Of a DNA stretch of 64,000 nucleotides, positions 52,915-61,638 are shown in pieces (position 1 is the first letter of the stretch; every line of letters starts with the position of its first letter). The notes under the pieces are model-generated. The model was not told where the DNA came from. It did not search any database and worked only from the letters and a program-made list of their open reading frames with translations. The stretch is from Streptomyces abyssomicinicus (lineage in GTDB: Bacteria > Actinomycetota > Actinomycetes > Streptomycetales > Streptomycetaceae): NCBI RefSeq assembly GCF_008974245.1, contig NZ_BBZI01000014.1, positions 62,001 to 126,000 on the forward strand, in the 5' to 3' direction. Position numbers and translations under genes: made by a program.

Positions 52915-53022
52915 CGGGGCCGACTGACGACGTGGAGACGGACGTCGAGGCGCTGTGCCGGTGCGGGCTGGTGCGGCGCCCGTGCCACGCACCACGCCCG
53001 CACGGTCGGCGGGCCCCGGCGC
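52915..53022 (+). pseudogene. Fragment of the tdk zinc-finger end
   Basis: The sequence GTGGAGACG at 52930 begins a stretch closely matching tdk 50185-50260. VEALCxCG is readable, and after a 10-base difference the segment GCCACGCACCACGCCCGCAC matches tdk GCCACGCACAACGCGCGCAC at 18 of 20 positions. No long frame survives. It is the 3' counterpart of the 5' tdk fragment at 49601. Confidence 0.7.
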
Positions 53023-53061
53023 GGCGGCTCGAGGGCCGGCCGCCACCGGCCCGGACGGCCG

Positions 53062-53580
53062 TCAGCGGGCCGTCCTCTCGTCCTCGCCCGCGACCTTTCC
53101 GGTGCTCAGGGCGATGCGGTTCCAGGTGTTGATCGTGAAGATCAGCGCGAGGACCCGGGCCAGTTCCGTCTCGTCGAAGTGGCGGGCCGCCCGCGCGTAG
53201 ACGTCGTCGGGGACGCCGGCGTGCGGGACGAGGGTGACGGCCTCGGTCAGGGCGAGGGCGGCCTGCTCCTTCTCCGTGAAGAAGTTCCGCGCCTCGCGCC
53301 ACACGCCGATCATGTGCAGCCGGGCCTCGTCCTCGCCGGCCTTGCGGGCGTCGGAGGTGTGCATGTGGAGGCAGTAGGCGCAGCCGTTGAGGAGCGAGGC
53401 ACGGATCTGGATCAGCTCGACCAGGGCCGGGTCGAGGCCCTCGCGGGCGGCGGCGTCGAAGCCGATGAGGGCCTTGAACGCCTTGGGGGCGGCTTTGGCG
53501 AAGTTGATCCGCGGGGTGTGCGCGGGAGCGGTCGGGGCGGCGGGGCGGAGAGCGGTCGAGGTGCTCGTGCTGTTCGTCAT
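53062..53580 (-). CDS. Carboxymuconolactone decarboxylase-like (AhpD-type) protein
   Basis: A 172-residue protein with the alkylhydroperoxidase-like motif SLLNGCAYCLHMHTSDARK: Cys67-x-x-Cys70 and His74. Such proteins use the Cys pair for peroxide or thiol redox chemistry. The N-terminal 25 residues are Ser/Thr/Ala-rich. The ATG at 53580 is 47 bases from a divergent MocR-type regulator, which probably controls it. Confidence 0.9.
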   Translation of the reverse strand: MTNSTSTSTALRPAAPTAPAHTPRINFAKAAPKAFKALIGFDAAAREGLDPALVELIQIRASLLNGCAYCLHMHTSDARKAGEDEARLHMIGVWREARNFFTEKEQAALALTEAVTLVPHAGVPDDVYARAARHFDETELARVLALIFTINTWNRIALSTGKVAGEDERTAR

Positions 53581-53627
53581 GACCACGAATCTAGGGGCGG
53601 GAAAGACCTCCGCTAAGGTGCATTCCC

Positions 53628-55079
53628 GTGCCGGAATCATGGGTCAATTCGGCGGAGCGCATCGGCAGCGACCTGCACCTGGACCTGTCCGGTCCCGGAA
53701 GCCGCCGCGCCGTGCTCATCCGCGCCCTGCGGGACGCCGTCCGGGAGGGGCGCCTCGCTCCGGGCACCCGGCTGCCGCCCTACCGCTCGCTGGCCGCCGA
53801 CCTGGGCCTTGCCCGCAACACGGTCGCCGACGCCTACGCCGAACTGGTCGCCGAGGGCTGGCTGACCGCACGCCAGGGTTCCGGGACCCGGGTGGCCGAG
53901 CGCGCCGCGCCGCCCGAGCGCCCCCGCACGCCGAAACCCGTCCCCGCACGGCCCGCCACCCCCGTCCACGACCTGCGCCAGGGCACTCCCGAGGCGGCGT
54001 CCTTCCCCCGCGCCGCCTGGCTCGCGGCCTCCCGGCGGGCGCTGGGCGCCGCACCCGACGAGGTCTTCGGCCCCGGTGATCCGCGTGGCCGCGTCGAGTT
54101 GCGCCGCGCGCTCACCGACTACCTGGCGCGCGCTCGCGGGGTGCGCGTCGGGCCCGAGCGGATCGTGGTGTGCTCCGGCTTCGCGCACGCGCTGCGGCTG
54201 CTGTTCGAGGGTTCGCCCGGCGCGGGCGGCGGGGTGCTGCGCGGTCCCTTCGCCGTGGAGTCGTACGGGCTGGGCTTCCACCGCGAGATCCTGGAGAGCT
54301 CAGGGGTGCGCACGGTGCCGCTCGGTCTGGACGGTCAGGGCGCCCGCGTCGAGGAGCTGGCCGCCTCCTCACCGGGTGTGCGCGGAGTCCTGCTCACCCC
54401 CGCGCACCAGTTCCCGACCGGAGGTCCGCTGCACCCGGCCCGGCGCGCCGCGGCCGTCGACTGGGCCCGCGTCACCGGCGGCCTGGTCCTGGAGGACGAC
54501 TACGACGGGGAGTTCCGCTACGACCGCGAGCCGGTCGGCGCGTTGCAGGGCCTGGACCCGGAGCGGGTCGTCCACCTCGGTTCGGTCAGCAAGAGCCTGT
54601 CCCCGGCCGTGCGGATCGGCTGGATGGTCCTGCCCGAGCGGCTGGTGGAGGGGGTGCTGGCCGCCAAGGGCGAGCGGGAGGCGTGGGCGAGCACCCTCGA
54701 CCAGCTGACGCTCGCCGAGTTCATCGCCTCGGGACAGTACGACCGGCACATCCGCCGGATGCGGCAGCGCTACCGGCGCCGCCGCGACCAGCTGGTCACC
54801 GCGCTCGCCGAACAGGCCCCGCACATCACGGCGACCGGCATCGCGGCGGGGCTGCACGCGGTCCTCCGGCTGCCGCCCGGCACGGAGGCGTCCGCCGTCA
54901 AGGCCGCGTCCTGGCAGGGCATCGCCCTGGACGGCCTCGCCGCGTTCCGTCACCCGCGGGCCACCGGGCCGGCCGCCGACGGCCTGGTCGTCGGTTACGC
55001 CGCTCCGGCGGAACACGCCTACCGGGCCGCGCTCGAGGCGCTGCTGCGGGCCCTGCCGCCGTCCGGCGCCGTCCCCTGA
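53628..55079 (+). CDS. MocR/PdxR-type regulator (GntR plus aminotransferase fold)
   Basis: A 483-residue protein. Residues 10-90 form a GntR winged helix (LRDAVREGRLAPGTRLPPYR, SLAADLGLARNTVADAYAEL). The remainder is a fold-type I aminotransferase with PLP Lys in HLGSVSKSLSPAVRIGW near residue 323 and DDYDGEFRYDR. MocR proteins sense PLP or amino-type ligands. The start is the GTG at 53628. Divergent from the CMD gene, the likely target. Confidence 0.92.
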   Translation: MPESWVNSAERIGSDLHLDLSGPGSRRAVLIRALRDAVREGRLAPGTRLPPYRSLAADLGLARNTVADAYAELVAEGWLTARQGSGTRVAERAAPPERPRTPKPVPARPATPVHDLRQGTPEAASFPRAAWLAASRRALGAAPDEVFGPGDPRGRVELRRALTDYLARARGVRVGPERIVVCSGFAHALRLLFEGSPGAGGGVLRGPFAVESYGLGFHREILESSGVRTVPLGLDGQGARVEELAASSPGVRGVLLTPAHQFPTGGPLHPARRAAAVDWARVTGGLVLEDDYDGEFRYDREPVGALQGLDPERVVHLGSVSKSLSPAVRIGWMVLPERLVEGVLAAKGEREAWASTLDQLTLAEFIASGQYDRHIRRMRQRYRRRRDQLVTALAEQAPHITATGIAAGLHAVLRLPPGTEASAVKAASWQGIALDGLAAFRHPRATGPAADGLVVGYAAPAEHAYRAALEALLRALPPSGAVP

Positions 55080-55180
55080 GCGATGAGGACGAGGCGTGAG
55101 GAGGGCTGGGCCGGCGACGGTGTACCTGCGGCCGGTGGGGCATCGTGGCGGGCCGGCGCCGTGCCCCACCGGAGGCCGGG

Positions 55181-55987
55181 TCATCCGAAGCCGCGGGAGT
55201 CCTGCTTGAGGGCGGTGTCCACCGTGAGCGCCGTGGCGACGACGAGGCTGCGCAGGGGCTCGGGGAGCTGGTGGTGGATCTGGAGGACGTAGTTGTCGGC
55301 GGTGGTGAAGAGGGTCTTGGCGAGACCCTCCCAGGTCTTGGTGATGCGGGCGACCTCGACGCCGGCGTGGTCCACGATGGCGAAGTTCCAGGCACGCCAG
55401 TTCTCGGCCCGGATCTCGCCGAGCTTGGCGCCGTTCGCGTTGATCGAGAAGTTGATCCTGCCGATCGCGTTCTGCTGGACGATCTCGCCGACGGGGGCAC
55501 CGTCGGGGCGGGTCACGACGACCCGGGACTTGATGAACTTCGCGGGGCGGGTGAGCAGCAGCAGCGGCTGGCCGTAGGCGTCGCGGATCTCCAGGCGGTG
55601 GGTCAGGAACTGGTCGAGGCTGCTGACGAAGCGCAGCACCTTCCGCAGCGCGCTCTGGCCGACCTGGACGACCGAACCGAGGTGGTTGCCCTGCTGGTCC
55701 ATCACCTTGTACTCGTTGACCAGCTCGACCAGCTTGGCCTTCTGGTTCACCACCAGGACCGGTTCGGTGAGGAGCGAGCCCGTGCCGGTCACGGGGGCGT
55801 GCACCCCGGCCTGCTGCTGGACCTGCTGGGCGACGCGGGGGTCGGGCATCTGGGGGACCTGCTGGGGCGCGCCCTGTGCCGGCGCGGTCTGCTCGGTCCA
55901 GCGGACGCCGTCCCAGTAGCGCAGGAGCTGGAGGGCTCCATGGGGATCGGGGTACCAGCCGGCCGGATGTGTGGGATGTGTGGTCAC
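55181..55987 (-). CDS. DUF2510-scramblase/LURP-one-like protein
   Basis: A 268-residue protein. A DUF2510 motif (AGWYPDPHG...RYWDGVRWTEQ) opens it, then a Gln/Pro-rich linker, then a phospholipid scramblase/LURP-one-like beta barrel from LTEPVLVVNQKAKLVELVNE to DNYVLQIHHQLPEPL. No clear membrane helix is seen. The GTG at 55987 has no ribosome binding site, but TACTAT sits on the minus strand seven bases before it, so the mRNA is probably leaderless. Confidence 0.88.
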   Translation of the reverse strand: MTTHPTHPAGWYPDPHGALQLLRYWDGVRWTEQTAPAQGAPQQVPQMPDPRVAQQVQQQAGVHAPVTGTGSLLTEPVLVVNQKAKLVELVNEYKVMDQQGNHLGSVVQVGQSALRKVLRFVSSLDQFLTHRLEIRDAYGQPLLLLTRPAKFIKSRVVVTRPDGAPVGEIVQQNAIGRINFSINANGAKLGEIRAENWRAWNFAIVDHAGVEVARITKTWEGLAKTLFTTADNYVLQIHHQLPEPLRSLVVATALTVDTALKQDSRGFG

Positions 55988-56173
55988 CAGCGGATAGTAC
56001 GGAAGTTCGATCGAGCATGCTACGAGCGTTCGATCTTTCTCGAAGGCTCCCGGGCCTGCAGGTCTTCCGGCGGGCCACCGGGCGGCCTGTTCCCTTCTTC
56101 CCGTCTCCGGCCTCCCTCCTCCCGGGTACCGTCTCGTGGGGGAGCCGACCGTCATGCCCCGAGGGGGACTTGC

Positions 56174-56761
56174 GTGCACCACAAGGGATACCGGCGACTT
56201 CGCGCGTCCGCCGCGGCGCTCGCCGCGGCGGTTCTGTGTCCGACCGCGCCGCAGGCCGCCGCCGTACCGGAGACGGCGGCCACGACGGCGGCCATCACGA
56301 CGACCGCCACGACAGCCGCGACGGCGACCGGGACGGCCTCCGCCGGCGCGGACTGCCAGGACGTGTGCGTCCTCGGCGTCCGCGCCGCCACCCACCCCGG
56401 CCACGACCGGCTCGTGATCGACCTCGGCCGTGGCCCGGTCCCACGGTGGACGACGGCCCTTCAGGTCGGTGGCCGTCTCGCCGCGGGCGAGGGGGCGACG
56501 GTGCCCGTCAAGGGTGCGGAGTACCTGAAGATCACGCTGCACCGGGCGACCGGCTTCGACTTCTCCGGCGGCAGGCTCGTGTACACCGGCCCGCGTCACC
56601 GGACCTACGGCTTCCCCAGCCTCAAGGGCCAGGGGCAGTTCGCCTACGCCGACGCGTCGGTCCGCGAGTTCCACCTGGGCCTCGCCCTCGGCGAGTACTC
56701 CTCCTACCGCGTCTTCGCCCTCGGGGCGCCGAACCGGATCGTGGTCGACGTCGGCCACTGA
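56174..56761 (+). CDS. Secreted AMIN-like domain protein
   Basis: A 195-residue protein. Signal peptide (about 1-30, AAALAAAVLCPTAPQAAAV), a Thr/Ala linker, then a single beta-rich domain: VRAATHPGHDRLVIDLGRGP, YLKITLHRATGFDF and ending APNRIVVDVGH, typical of actinobacterial AMIN-like proteins that may bind cell-wall polymers. The GTG at 56174 has GAGGGGGAC upstream. The convergent VOC gene stops 20 bases away. Confidence 0.82.
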   Translation: MHHKGYRRLRASAAALAAAVLCPTAPQAAAVPETAATTAAITTTATTAATATGTASAGADCQDVCVLGVRAATHPGHDRLVIDLGRGPVPRWTTALQVGGRLAAGEGATVPVKGAEYLKITLHRATGFDFSGGRLVYTGPRHRTYGFPSLKGQGQFAYADASVREFHLGLALGEYSSYRVFALGAPNRIVVDVGH

Positions 56762-56781
56762 GCCGGCCGCCGGACGTCCCG

Positions 56782-57609
56782 TCAGCGGCGCCGGTCGAGC
56801 AGCCCGAGGGGCGTGCCCTCCGGGTCGACGACCGTGGCCGTCCGTCCGTAGGGGCCGTCGTGCGGGGCCTCGGCGATCCGGCCGCCGAGGTCGACCGCGC
56901 GCAGCGCGTCGGCGTCGACGTCCCGGACCTGGAACCAGGTCACCCAGTGGGGTCCACGGTCGAAGGTCTCGCCGCGGCCAAGGCCACGGATGGAGGCGAT
57001 CGGCCGGCCTCCGGCGTGCAGGACCACCCGCTCGGCGCCCTCCGGGTTGGTCTCCCGCACCGAGGAGAGACCGAAGACGCGCTGGTAGAACGGGGCGATC
57101 CGGTAGGGCTCGTAGGTCAGCAGCTCGTGCCAGGCCGGGGTGCCCGGACCCTCGCCGGGTCTGCCGAACGGGGCGACGCTGCGGATGCCGAAGACGGCCC
57201 CCGAGGGGTCGGCTCCGATCGCCAGGCGGCCGCCCTCACGGTCGTTGAGCGGGCCGACGCCGATGGTTCCCCCGCACGCTCCGACGGCCATGGCCGCAAG
57301 GTCGATGTCGGCGGAGAGCAGGAAGGGGGTCCAGGCGGCGGCGCGCGAGGCGCGGTGCTGCGGCGCCTGCCCGATGGCGGCGACCGGGCGGTCGCCGACG
57401 AAGGCCCGCAGATTCATGCCGAGGCTGGGCGGACCGGGCCGGAACTCCCAGCCGAGGAGCGTCTCGTAGAAGCCCTTGAGCCGCTCCGGGCGGGGCGCCA
57501 CCAAGGTGACCCAGCCGGGTGTGCCGGGTGCGCCCGGCGCGTTCGCGGTGCCTGGCACGCGTGTCGTCTCGGTCACCTCGGCCGTCCCTGTTCCCCTCGC
57601 GGTCCCCAT
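56782..57609 (-). CDS. VOC (glyoxalase/bleomycin resistance-like) protein
   Basis: A 275-residue protein with two vicinal-oxygen-chelate modules. The first runs from GWVTLVAPRPERLKGFYETL, the second from AWHELLTYEPYRIAPFYQRV to VVDPEGTPLGLLDRR. Metal ligands are suggested by the His and Glu residues in these strands. Substrate unknown. The ATG at 57609 is the first of the MGTARGTGTAEV segment. Confidence 0.85.
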   Translation of the reverse strand: MGTARGTGTAEVTETTRVPGTANAPGAPGTPGWVTLVAPRPERLKGFYETLLGWEFRPGPPSLGMNLRAFVGDRPVAAIGQAPQHRASRAAAWTPFLLSADIDLAAMAVGACGGTIGVGPLNDREGGRLAIGADPSGAVFGIRSVAPFGRPGEGPGTPAWHELLTYEPYRIAPFYQRVFGLSSVRETNPEGAERVVLHAGGRPIASIRGLGRGETFDRGPHWVTWFQVRDVDADALRAVDLGGRIAEAPHDGPYGRTATVVDPEGTPLGLLDRRR

Positions 57610-57801
57610 GGTGGCTCCCGTCCGTCCTCGGCGCGTTGGTTCTCCGAAGTGCCCACTGCCCGCTGAACGCGTACCCATGCCGACAGGTACACAGTGTGGC
57701 CCAGGCGATGCGTTCCGTGACGGAAGGCCGTGGCGGAGCAGGTTAGCCAATGTCGTGCGGACCTGCCACTCCCGGTGCCGCCGGTAGGGCAGGATGCGGC
57801 C

Positions 57802-58692
57802 ATGGACGACATCCTTCACGACGAATCCGACGTCGCCCGGCCGCTGATCTCCGCGCGGAGGCTGGCCCGCCTGATGGATGGGCCGGGACGCCCCGTACTG
57901 CTCGACGTGCGCTGGCAGTTGAGCCTGGCGTCGGCCTCCGGTGCGCCGCCGTTCGACGGGCGGGCGGAGTACGCGGCGGGGCACCTGCCCGGCGCGGTCT
58001 TCGTCGACCTCGACGGCGAACTGGCCGCTCCGCCGGGTGCGGGCGGACGCCACCCGCTGCCGGACATGGCGACCTTCGGAACCGCGATGCGCCGCGCGGG
58101 TGTGTCGGCCGGGCGGCCCGTCGTGGTGTACGACGGCGGTCTCGGATGGGGAGCCGCCCGGGCGTGGTGGCTGCTGCAGTGGACCGGGCATCCCGACGTA
58201 CGGGTCCTGGACGGCGGACTCGGCGTGTGGGAAGGGCAGTTGAGCACCGAGGAGACGGTCCCGCACGAGGGCGACTTCGTGCCCGTGCCGGGTGCCGGCG
58301 GCTCCGGGCTGCTCGACGCCGAGGGCGCCGCGCGGATCGCCGGTTCGGGGCTGCTGCTCGACGCGCGCGCCGGGGAGCGGTACCGGGGCGAGGTCGAGCC
58401 GATCGACCCGGTGGGCGGACACATCCCCGGCGCGGTCTCGGCGCCCACCACGCAGAACACGGCGGTGGACGGCCGGTTCCTGCCCGCCGGTGAACTCGCC
58501 GAACGCTTCAAGGCGCTCGGTGTGACGCCGGGCACGCGGCTCGGCGTCTACTGCGGCTCCGGGGTGTCGGCGGCGCACGAGATCCTGGCACTCGCGGTGG
58601 CGGGCGTCCCGGCCGCGCTCTACGCGGGGTCGTGGTCGGAGTGGACCGCCGATCCGCAGCGGCCCGTGGCCACCGGCCCGGATCCCCGGTAG
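57802..58692 (+). CDS. Sulfurtransferase (two-rhodanese, thiosulfate/mercaptopyruvate type)
   Basis: A 296-residue protein with tandem rhodanese domains. The inactive N-terminal domain contains HLPGAVFVDLDGELA, and the C-terminal domain has the active Cys251 in YCGSGVSAAHEILAL. The CGSGV loop is the TST/MST type. It transfers sulfur to thiol or cyanide acceptors. The ATG at 57802 is used; upstream lies the divergent VOC gene. Confidence 0.92.
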   Translation: MDDILHDESDVARPLISARRLARLMDGPGRPVLLDVRWQLSLASASGAPPFDGRAEYAAGHLPGAVFVDLDGELAAPPGAGGRHPLPDMATFGTAMRRAGVSAGRPVVVYDGGLGWGAARAWWLLQWTGHPDVRVLDGGLGVWEGQLSTEETVPHEGDFVPVPGAGGSGLLDAEGAARIAGSGLLLDARAGERYRGEVEPIDPVGGHIPGAVSAPTTQNTAVDGRFLPAGELAERFKALGVTPGTRLGVYCGSGVSAAHEILALAVAGVPAALYAGSWSEWTADPQRPVATGPDPR

Positions 58693-58694
58693 AA

Positions 58695-58726
58695 GGGCCG
58701 CGGGTCGCGGGACCCTCCCGCGGCCC
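58695..58726 (+). terminator. Hairpin terminator after sulfurtransferase gene
   Basis: GGGCCGCGGG (58695-58704) pairs perfectly with CCCGCGGCCC (58717-58726), three bases past the stop. Confidence 0.8.
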
Positions 58727-58798
58727 GCGCCGCCGCAGGACTCCCCACGGCCCGCGCGTCCGCGGGACTGCCCCGCGGCCCGCGCGCCCGCGGACGCC
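58720..58798. repeat. Imperfect ~28-bp triplicate between sulfurtransferase and sepH
   Basis: Units starting GCGGCCCGCG at 58720, 58747 (ACGGCCCGCG) and 58775 continue with similar CCGCGGGACT sequence and end at the sepH stop. Confidence 0.75.
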
Positions 58799-59824
58799 CT
58801 ACTCGGAGTTCTTCTTGCGCCGGGTGCCGAAGACGATCTCGTCCCAACTCGGTACCGCGGCACGGCGGCCCGGACGGACCCCGTCCGCCTCGGCCTGCCG
58901 GTCGGTCGCCCCGATCAGCCGGTCCCGGTGGCTGCTGACCGCCCGCGGCATCAGGACGTCCGCGTACGCCGCGCCCGCCCCCGCCGACGCGGCCGGTGCC
59001 GGCGGCTCCTCGACGTCCGGCTCGGTGTCCGGGCCGTCCGGGCCCTCCCCGGGACGCTCCGGCACCACCAGGTCGCCCCGGAAGCTGGGCACCGCCTCCA
59101 GCAGGCTGGTGAGCGAGTCCCCGCTCTCCTCCACCGGATCCGACGGCGGGGCCTGGGCCGGCACCACCGCACGCTCCGGCCGGTCTCCCCGGTCACGCGG
59201 CAGCCGCGCGATGCGCGGCACGAACGGATGCGCCGGCTCCGCCGGTCCCAGGTCGTCGGACTCGCCGATCAGCGAACGCGCCTCGTCGTCCACCGCGGCC
59301 ACCAGACGGCGCGGCGGGTCGTAGGTCCAGCTCGCCGTGTGGGGCTCCCCGGCGACGCGGTAGACCAGCAGCACCTCCCAGGTGCCGTCGTCGCGGCGCC
59401 AGGAGTCCCACTGCACGGTGTCCTTGTCGGCGCCGCGCAGCAGCAGCCGTTCCGCGACCGCCTCGCCCAGCGGGGGACCGGTGTTCTCGCCCGGGCGGCG
59501 CACCGGTGTCTTGCGGGCGCGCTCCGCCATGAAGGCGCGCTCGGCCAGCACGGGGCCCTCGAAACGCCGCACCCGGTCCACCGGGATGCCGGCCAGCTGG
59601 GCGACCTCCTCCGCGGTGGCACCCGCCCTTATACGGGCCTGGATGTCGCGGGGACGGAGGTGGCTCTCCACCTCGATCTCGATCTGTCCGAGACGGGGCC
59701 GGTCGCCGCGCACGGCGGCGCGCAGCCGTTCGTCGATCGGAAGCGTGTACTCCGTGCTGTCCGCAGCCTTGAGCACCAGCCGTGTGCCGTCATTGGAGAC
59801 GGCCACGACACGCAGTTCGGGCAT
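58799..59824 (-). CDS. sepH: SepH, FtsZ-activating cell division protein
   Basis: A 341-residue protein. The N-terminal DUF3071 domain starts MPELRVVAVSNDGTRLVLKA and contains a helix-turn-helix (RPRDIQARIRAGATAEEVAQ and LAGIPVDRVRRFEGPV). The C-terminal half is disordered, Pro/Ala/Asp-rich, and ends in a conserved RAAVPSWDEIVFGTRRKK segment. SepH promotes FtsZ assembly for vegetative and sporulation septa in Streptomyces. The ATG at 59824 has GGGAGGTCCCC upstream. Confidence 0.9.
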   Translation of the reverse strand: MPELRVVAVSNDGTRLVLKAADSTEYTLPIDERLRAAVRGDRPRLGQIEIEVESHLRPRDIQARIRAGATAEEVAQLAGIPVDRVRRFEGPVLAERAFMAERARKTPVRRPGENTGPPLGEAVAERLLLRGADKDTVQWDSWRRDDGTWEVLLVYRVAGEPHTASWTYDPPRRLVAAVDDEARSLIGESDDLGPAEPAHPFVPRIARLPRDRGDRPERAVVPAQAPPSDPVEESGDSLTSLLEAVPSFRGDLVVPERPGEGPDGPDTEPDVEEPPAPAASAGAGAAYADVLMPRAVSSHRDRLIGATDRQAEADGVRPGRRAAVPSWDEIVFGTRRKKNSE

Positions 59825-60306
59825 GGGGACCTCCCGGGTGGTGCCTGCCGACGTCACGTGCGTCGCTGCTTCCGCTAGTCGAGTGTGGCCTGCCCGGGTG
59901 CAGCCTGCCACAACCTTGCCGAGTTGCCCGGCGTGTCGGGCGCCGGGCCCAGGCACACCGCCATGGCACGGTTACCTGGTTGCAACGTCAAGTGACCCAC
60001 ATCGGTCACCCTGCGCAACAGCCTCCCTCCCCGGCGTTCCTGACGGATCGCGGGCGCCCAGGCGGGAGTCCGGGCCCAGGGCTCTGAACACTACTCCATT
60101 TGGGCCACGTGCGTGGATTGGCGCGCCGGTCGAATCGGGGCGGGTCGCCCCAAGATCGTCACGGCCCGACGCCCCAAGGGCCCAACGGCCCTTGAAACGT
60201 GGCGTACTTCACGCCCCGGTCCACGCCCCTGATCCCTGCCCCGTTCCCGGTGTTCCAATCTCCCGCACCGCCATCTCCTCCTCCGGCGGCCCGTCGTCAC
60301 TCGGTG
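59825..60306. other. 482-base region between sepH and the lactone oxidase
   Basis: It must contain the sepH promoter. No gene is supported. An 8-bp perfect hairpin at 60175-60194 is the only clear structure. Confidence 0.55.
60175..60194 (-). terminator. Small perfect hairpin beyond the lactone oxidase
   Basis: CAAGGGCC-CAAC-GGCCCTTG is a perfect 8-bp stem, 113 bases past the oxidase stop, and probably ends that transcript. Confidence 0.6.
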
Positions 60307-61638
60307 TCACTCGCCGAGGACCCGCCTCACGTAGTCGTTCTGGAAACGCCGCTCGGGGTCCAGCCGGTTCCGCAGTTCCCGGAACTCACCGAAACGGGGG
60401 TAGACCCCGTCCAGGTACTCCGCGTCGCGGGTGTGGACCTTTCCCCAGTGGGGTCTGCCCTCGTAGGCGGTGAAGATGCGTTCCGCGGCGGTGAAGTACG
60501 CCTGGTACGGAGTTCCCTTGTACATGTGCACGGCTATGTAGGCGCTGTCCCGGCCGGACGCCGTGGACAGCGGTATGTCGTCGGCGGGCGCGGTGCGCAC
60601 CTCCACCGGGAAGCTGACCCGCAGTTCCGACCGGTCCACCATGGACCGCAGTTCGCGCAGCGCCTCCACCACCGCCTCCCGCGGCAGGGCGTACTCCATC
60701 TCCACGAACCGCACCCGGCGCGGTGAGGTGAACACCTTGTAGGGGATGTCGGTGTAGGTGCGCGAGGAGAGCGCGCGGCTGGACACCCGGGCGATCGCGG
60801 GTATGGCGGCCGGGGCCACCCGCCCGAGCCGGTTGACCACCTCGAAGACGCCGTTGGAGAGGAACTCGTCCTCGAACCAGGCGCCCGCCCGGCCCAGCGG
60901 CCGGGGAGGCCCGGCGCTGCGGTTGTTGCGCTTGGTGTTGCAGTTGCCGGTGTGGGGGAACCAGTAGAACTCGAAGTGCTCGTTGCCGGCCCAGAGTTCG
61001 TCGAAGGACGAGGTGACCCGGTCGAAGCTCATCGGCTCCTCGCGGGCGGTCAGCAGGAAGACCGGCTCCACGTTGAACGTGAGCGAGGTGACGACGCCCA
61101 GCGCGCCCAGGCCTATCCGCGCGGCGGCGAACACCTCGGGGTTCTCCTGCGGGGAGCAGGTGAGCACCGAGCCGTCCGCGGTGACCAGTTCGAGGGCGGC
61201 GATCTGCGCGGCGAGCGAGCCCGACTCCCGGCCGGTGCCGTGGGTCCCGGTGCCGACGGCGCCGGAGACCGTCTGCTCCATGATGTCGCCCATGTTGGTC
61301 AGCGACAGGCCCTCGCCGGCGAGGGCGGCGTTGAGCTGCTTGAGCGGGGTTCCGGCGCCGACCGTGACGGTCCCGGCGGCCCGGTCGATCCGGTGGATGC
61401 CGGCCAGCCGTTCGGGCCGGATCAGGAGGCCGTCGGTGGCCGCGGCCGCGGTGAAGGAGTGGCCGGTGCCCACCGCCTTGACCCGCAGCCCCCTCTCCGC
61501 GGCGCGGCGTACGGCCGCGGCGACCTCCTCGGCGCTGCCCGGCGAGGTCCGTTCCGCCGGGCGGGCGGTGACGTTGCCCGCCCAGTTATGCCAGGTGCTG
61601 CTCCGCCTTGCCCGTGCGCTCGCCGTGCTGCTCGACAA
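60307..61638 (-). CDS. FAD-linked D-arabinono-1,4-lactone oxidase-like
   Basis: A 443-residue flavoprotein of the VAO/aldonolactone oxidase family. The PP-loop/FAD region is KAVGTGHSFTAAAATDG and SGAVGTGTHGTG carries the conserved His; the C-terminal ALO domain contains EFYWFPHTGNCNTKRNNRS and PHWGKVHTRDAEYL. It oxidises sugar lactones or alditols. The TTG at 61638 is preferred because GGGAGGGACC lies just upstream; it overlaps the MFS gene by 53 bases. Confidence 0.9.
   Translation of the reverse strand: MSSSTASARARRSSTWHNWAGNVTARPAERTSPGSAEEVAAAVRRAAERGLRVKAVGTGHSFTAAAATDGLLIRPERLAGIHRIDRAAGTVTVGAGTPLKQLNAALAGEGLSLTNMGDIMEQTVSGAVGTGTHGTGRESGSLAAQIAALELVTADGSVLTCSPQENPEVFAAARIGLGALGVVTSLTFNVEPVFLLTAREEPMSFDRVTSSFDELWAGNEHFEFYWFPHTGNCNTKRNNRSAGPPRPLGRAGAWFEDEFLSNGVFEVVNRLGRVAPAAIPAIARVSSRALSSRTYTDIPYKVFTSPRRVRFVEMEYALPREAVVEALRELRSMVDRSELRVSFPVEVRTAPADDIPLSTASGRDSAYIAVHMYKGTPYQAYFTAAERIFTAYEGRPHWGKVHTRDAEYLDGVYPRFGEFRELRNRLDPERRFQNDYVRRVLGE

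Noticed and set aside
56006..56035. TTCGATC direct repeats as an SOS box
   Set aside because: One half matches GTTCGA but the other half-site is absent at the required spacing.
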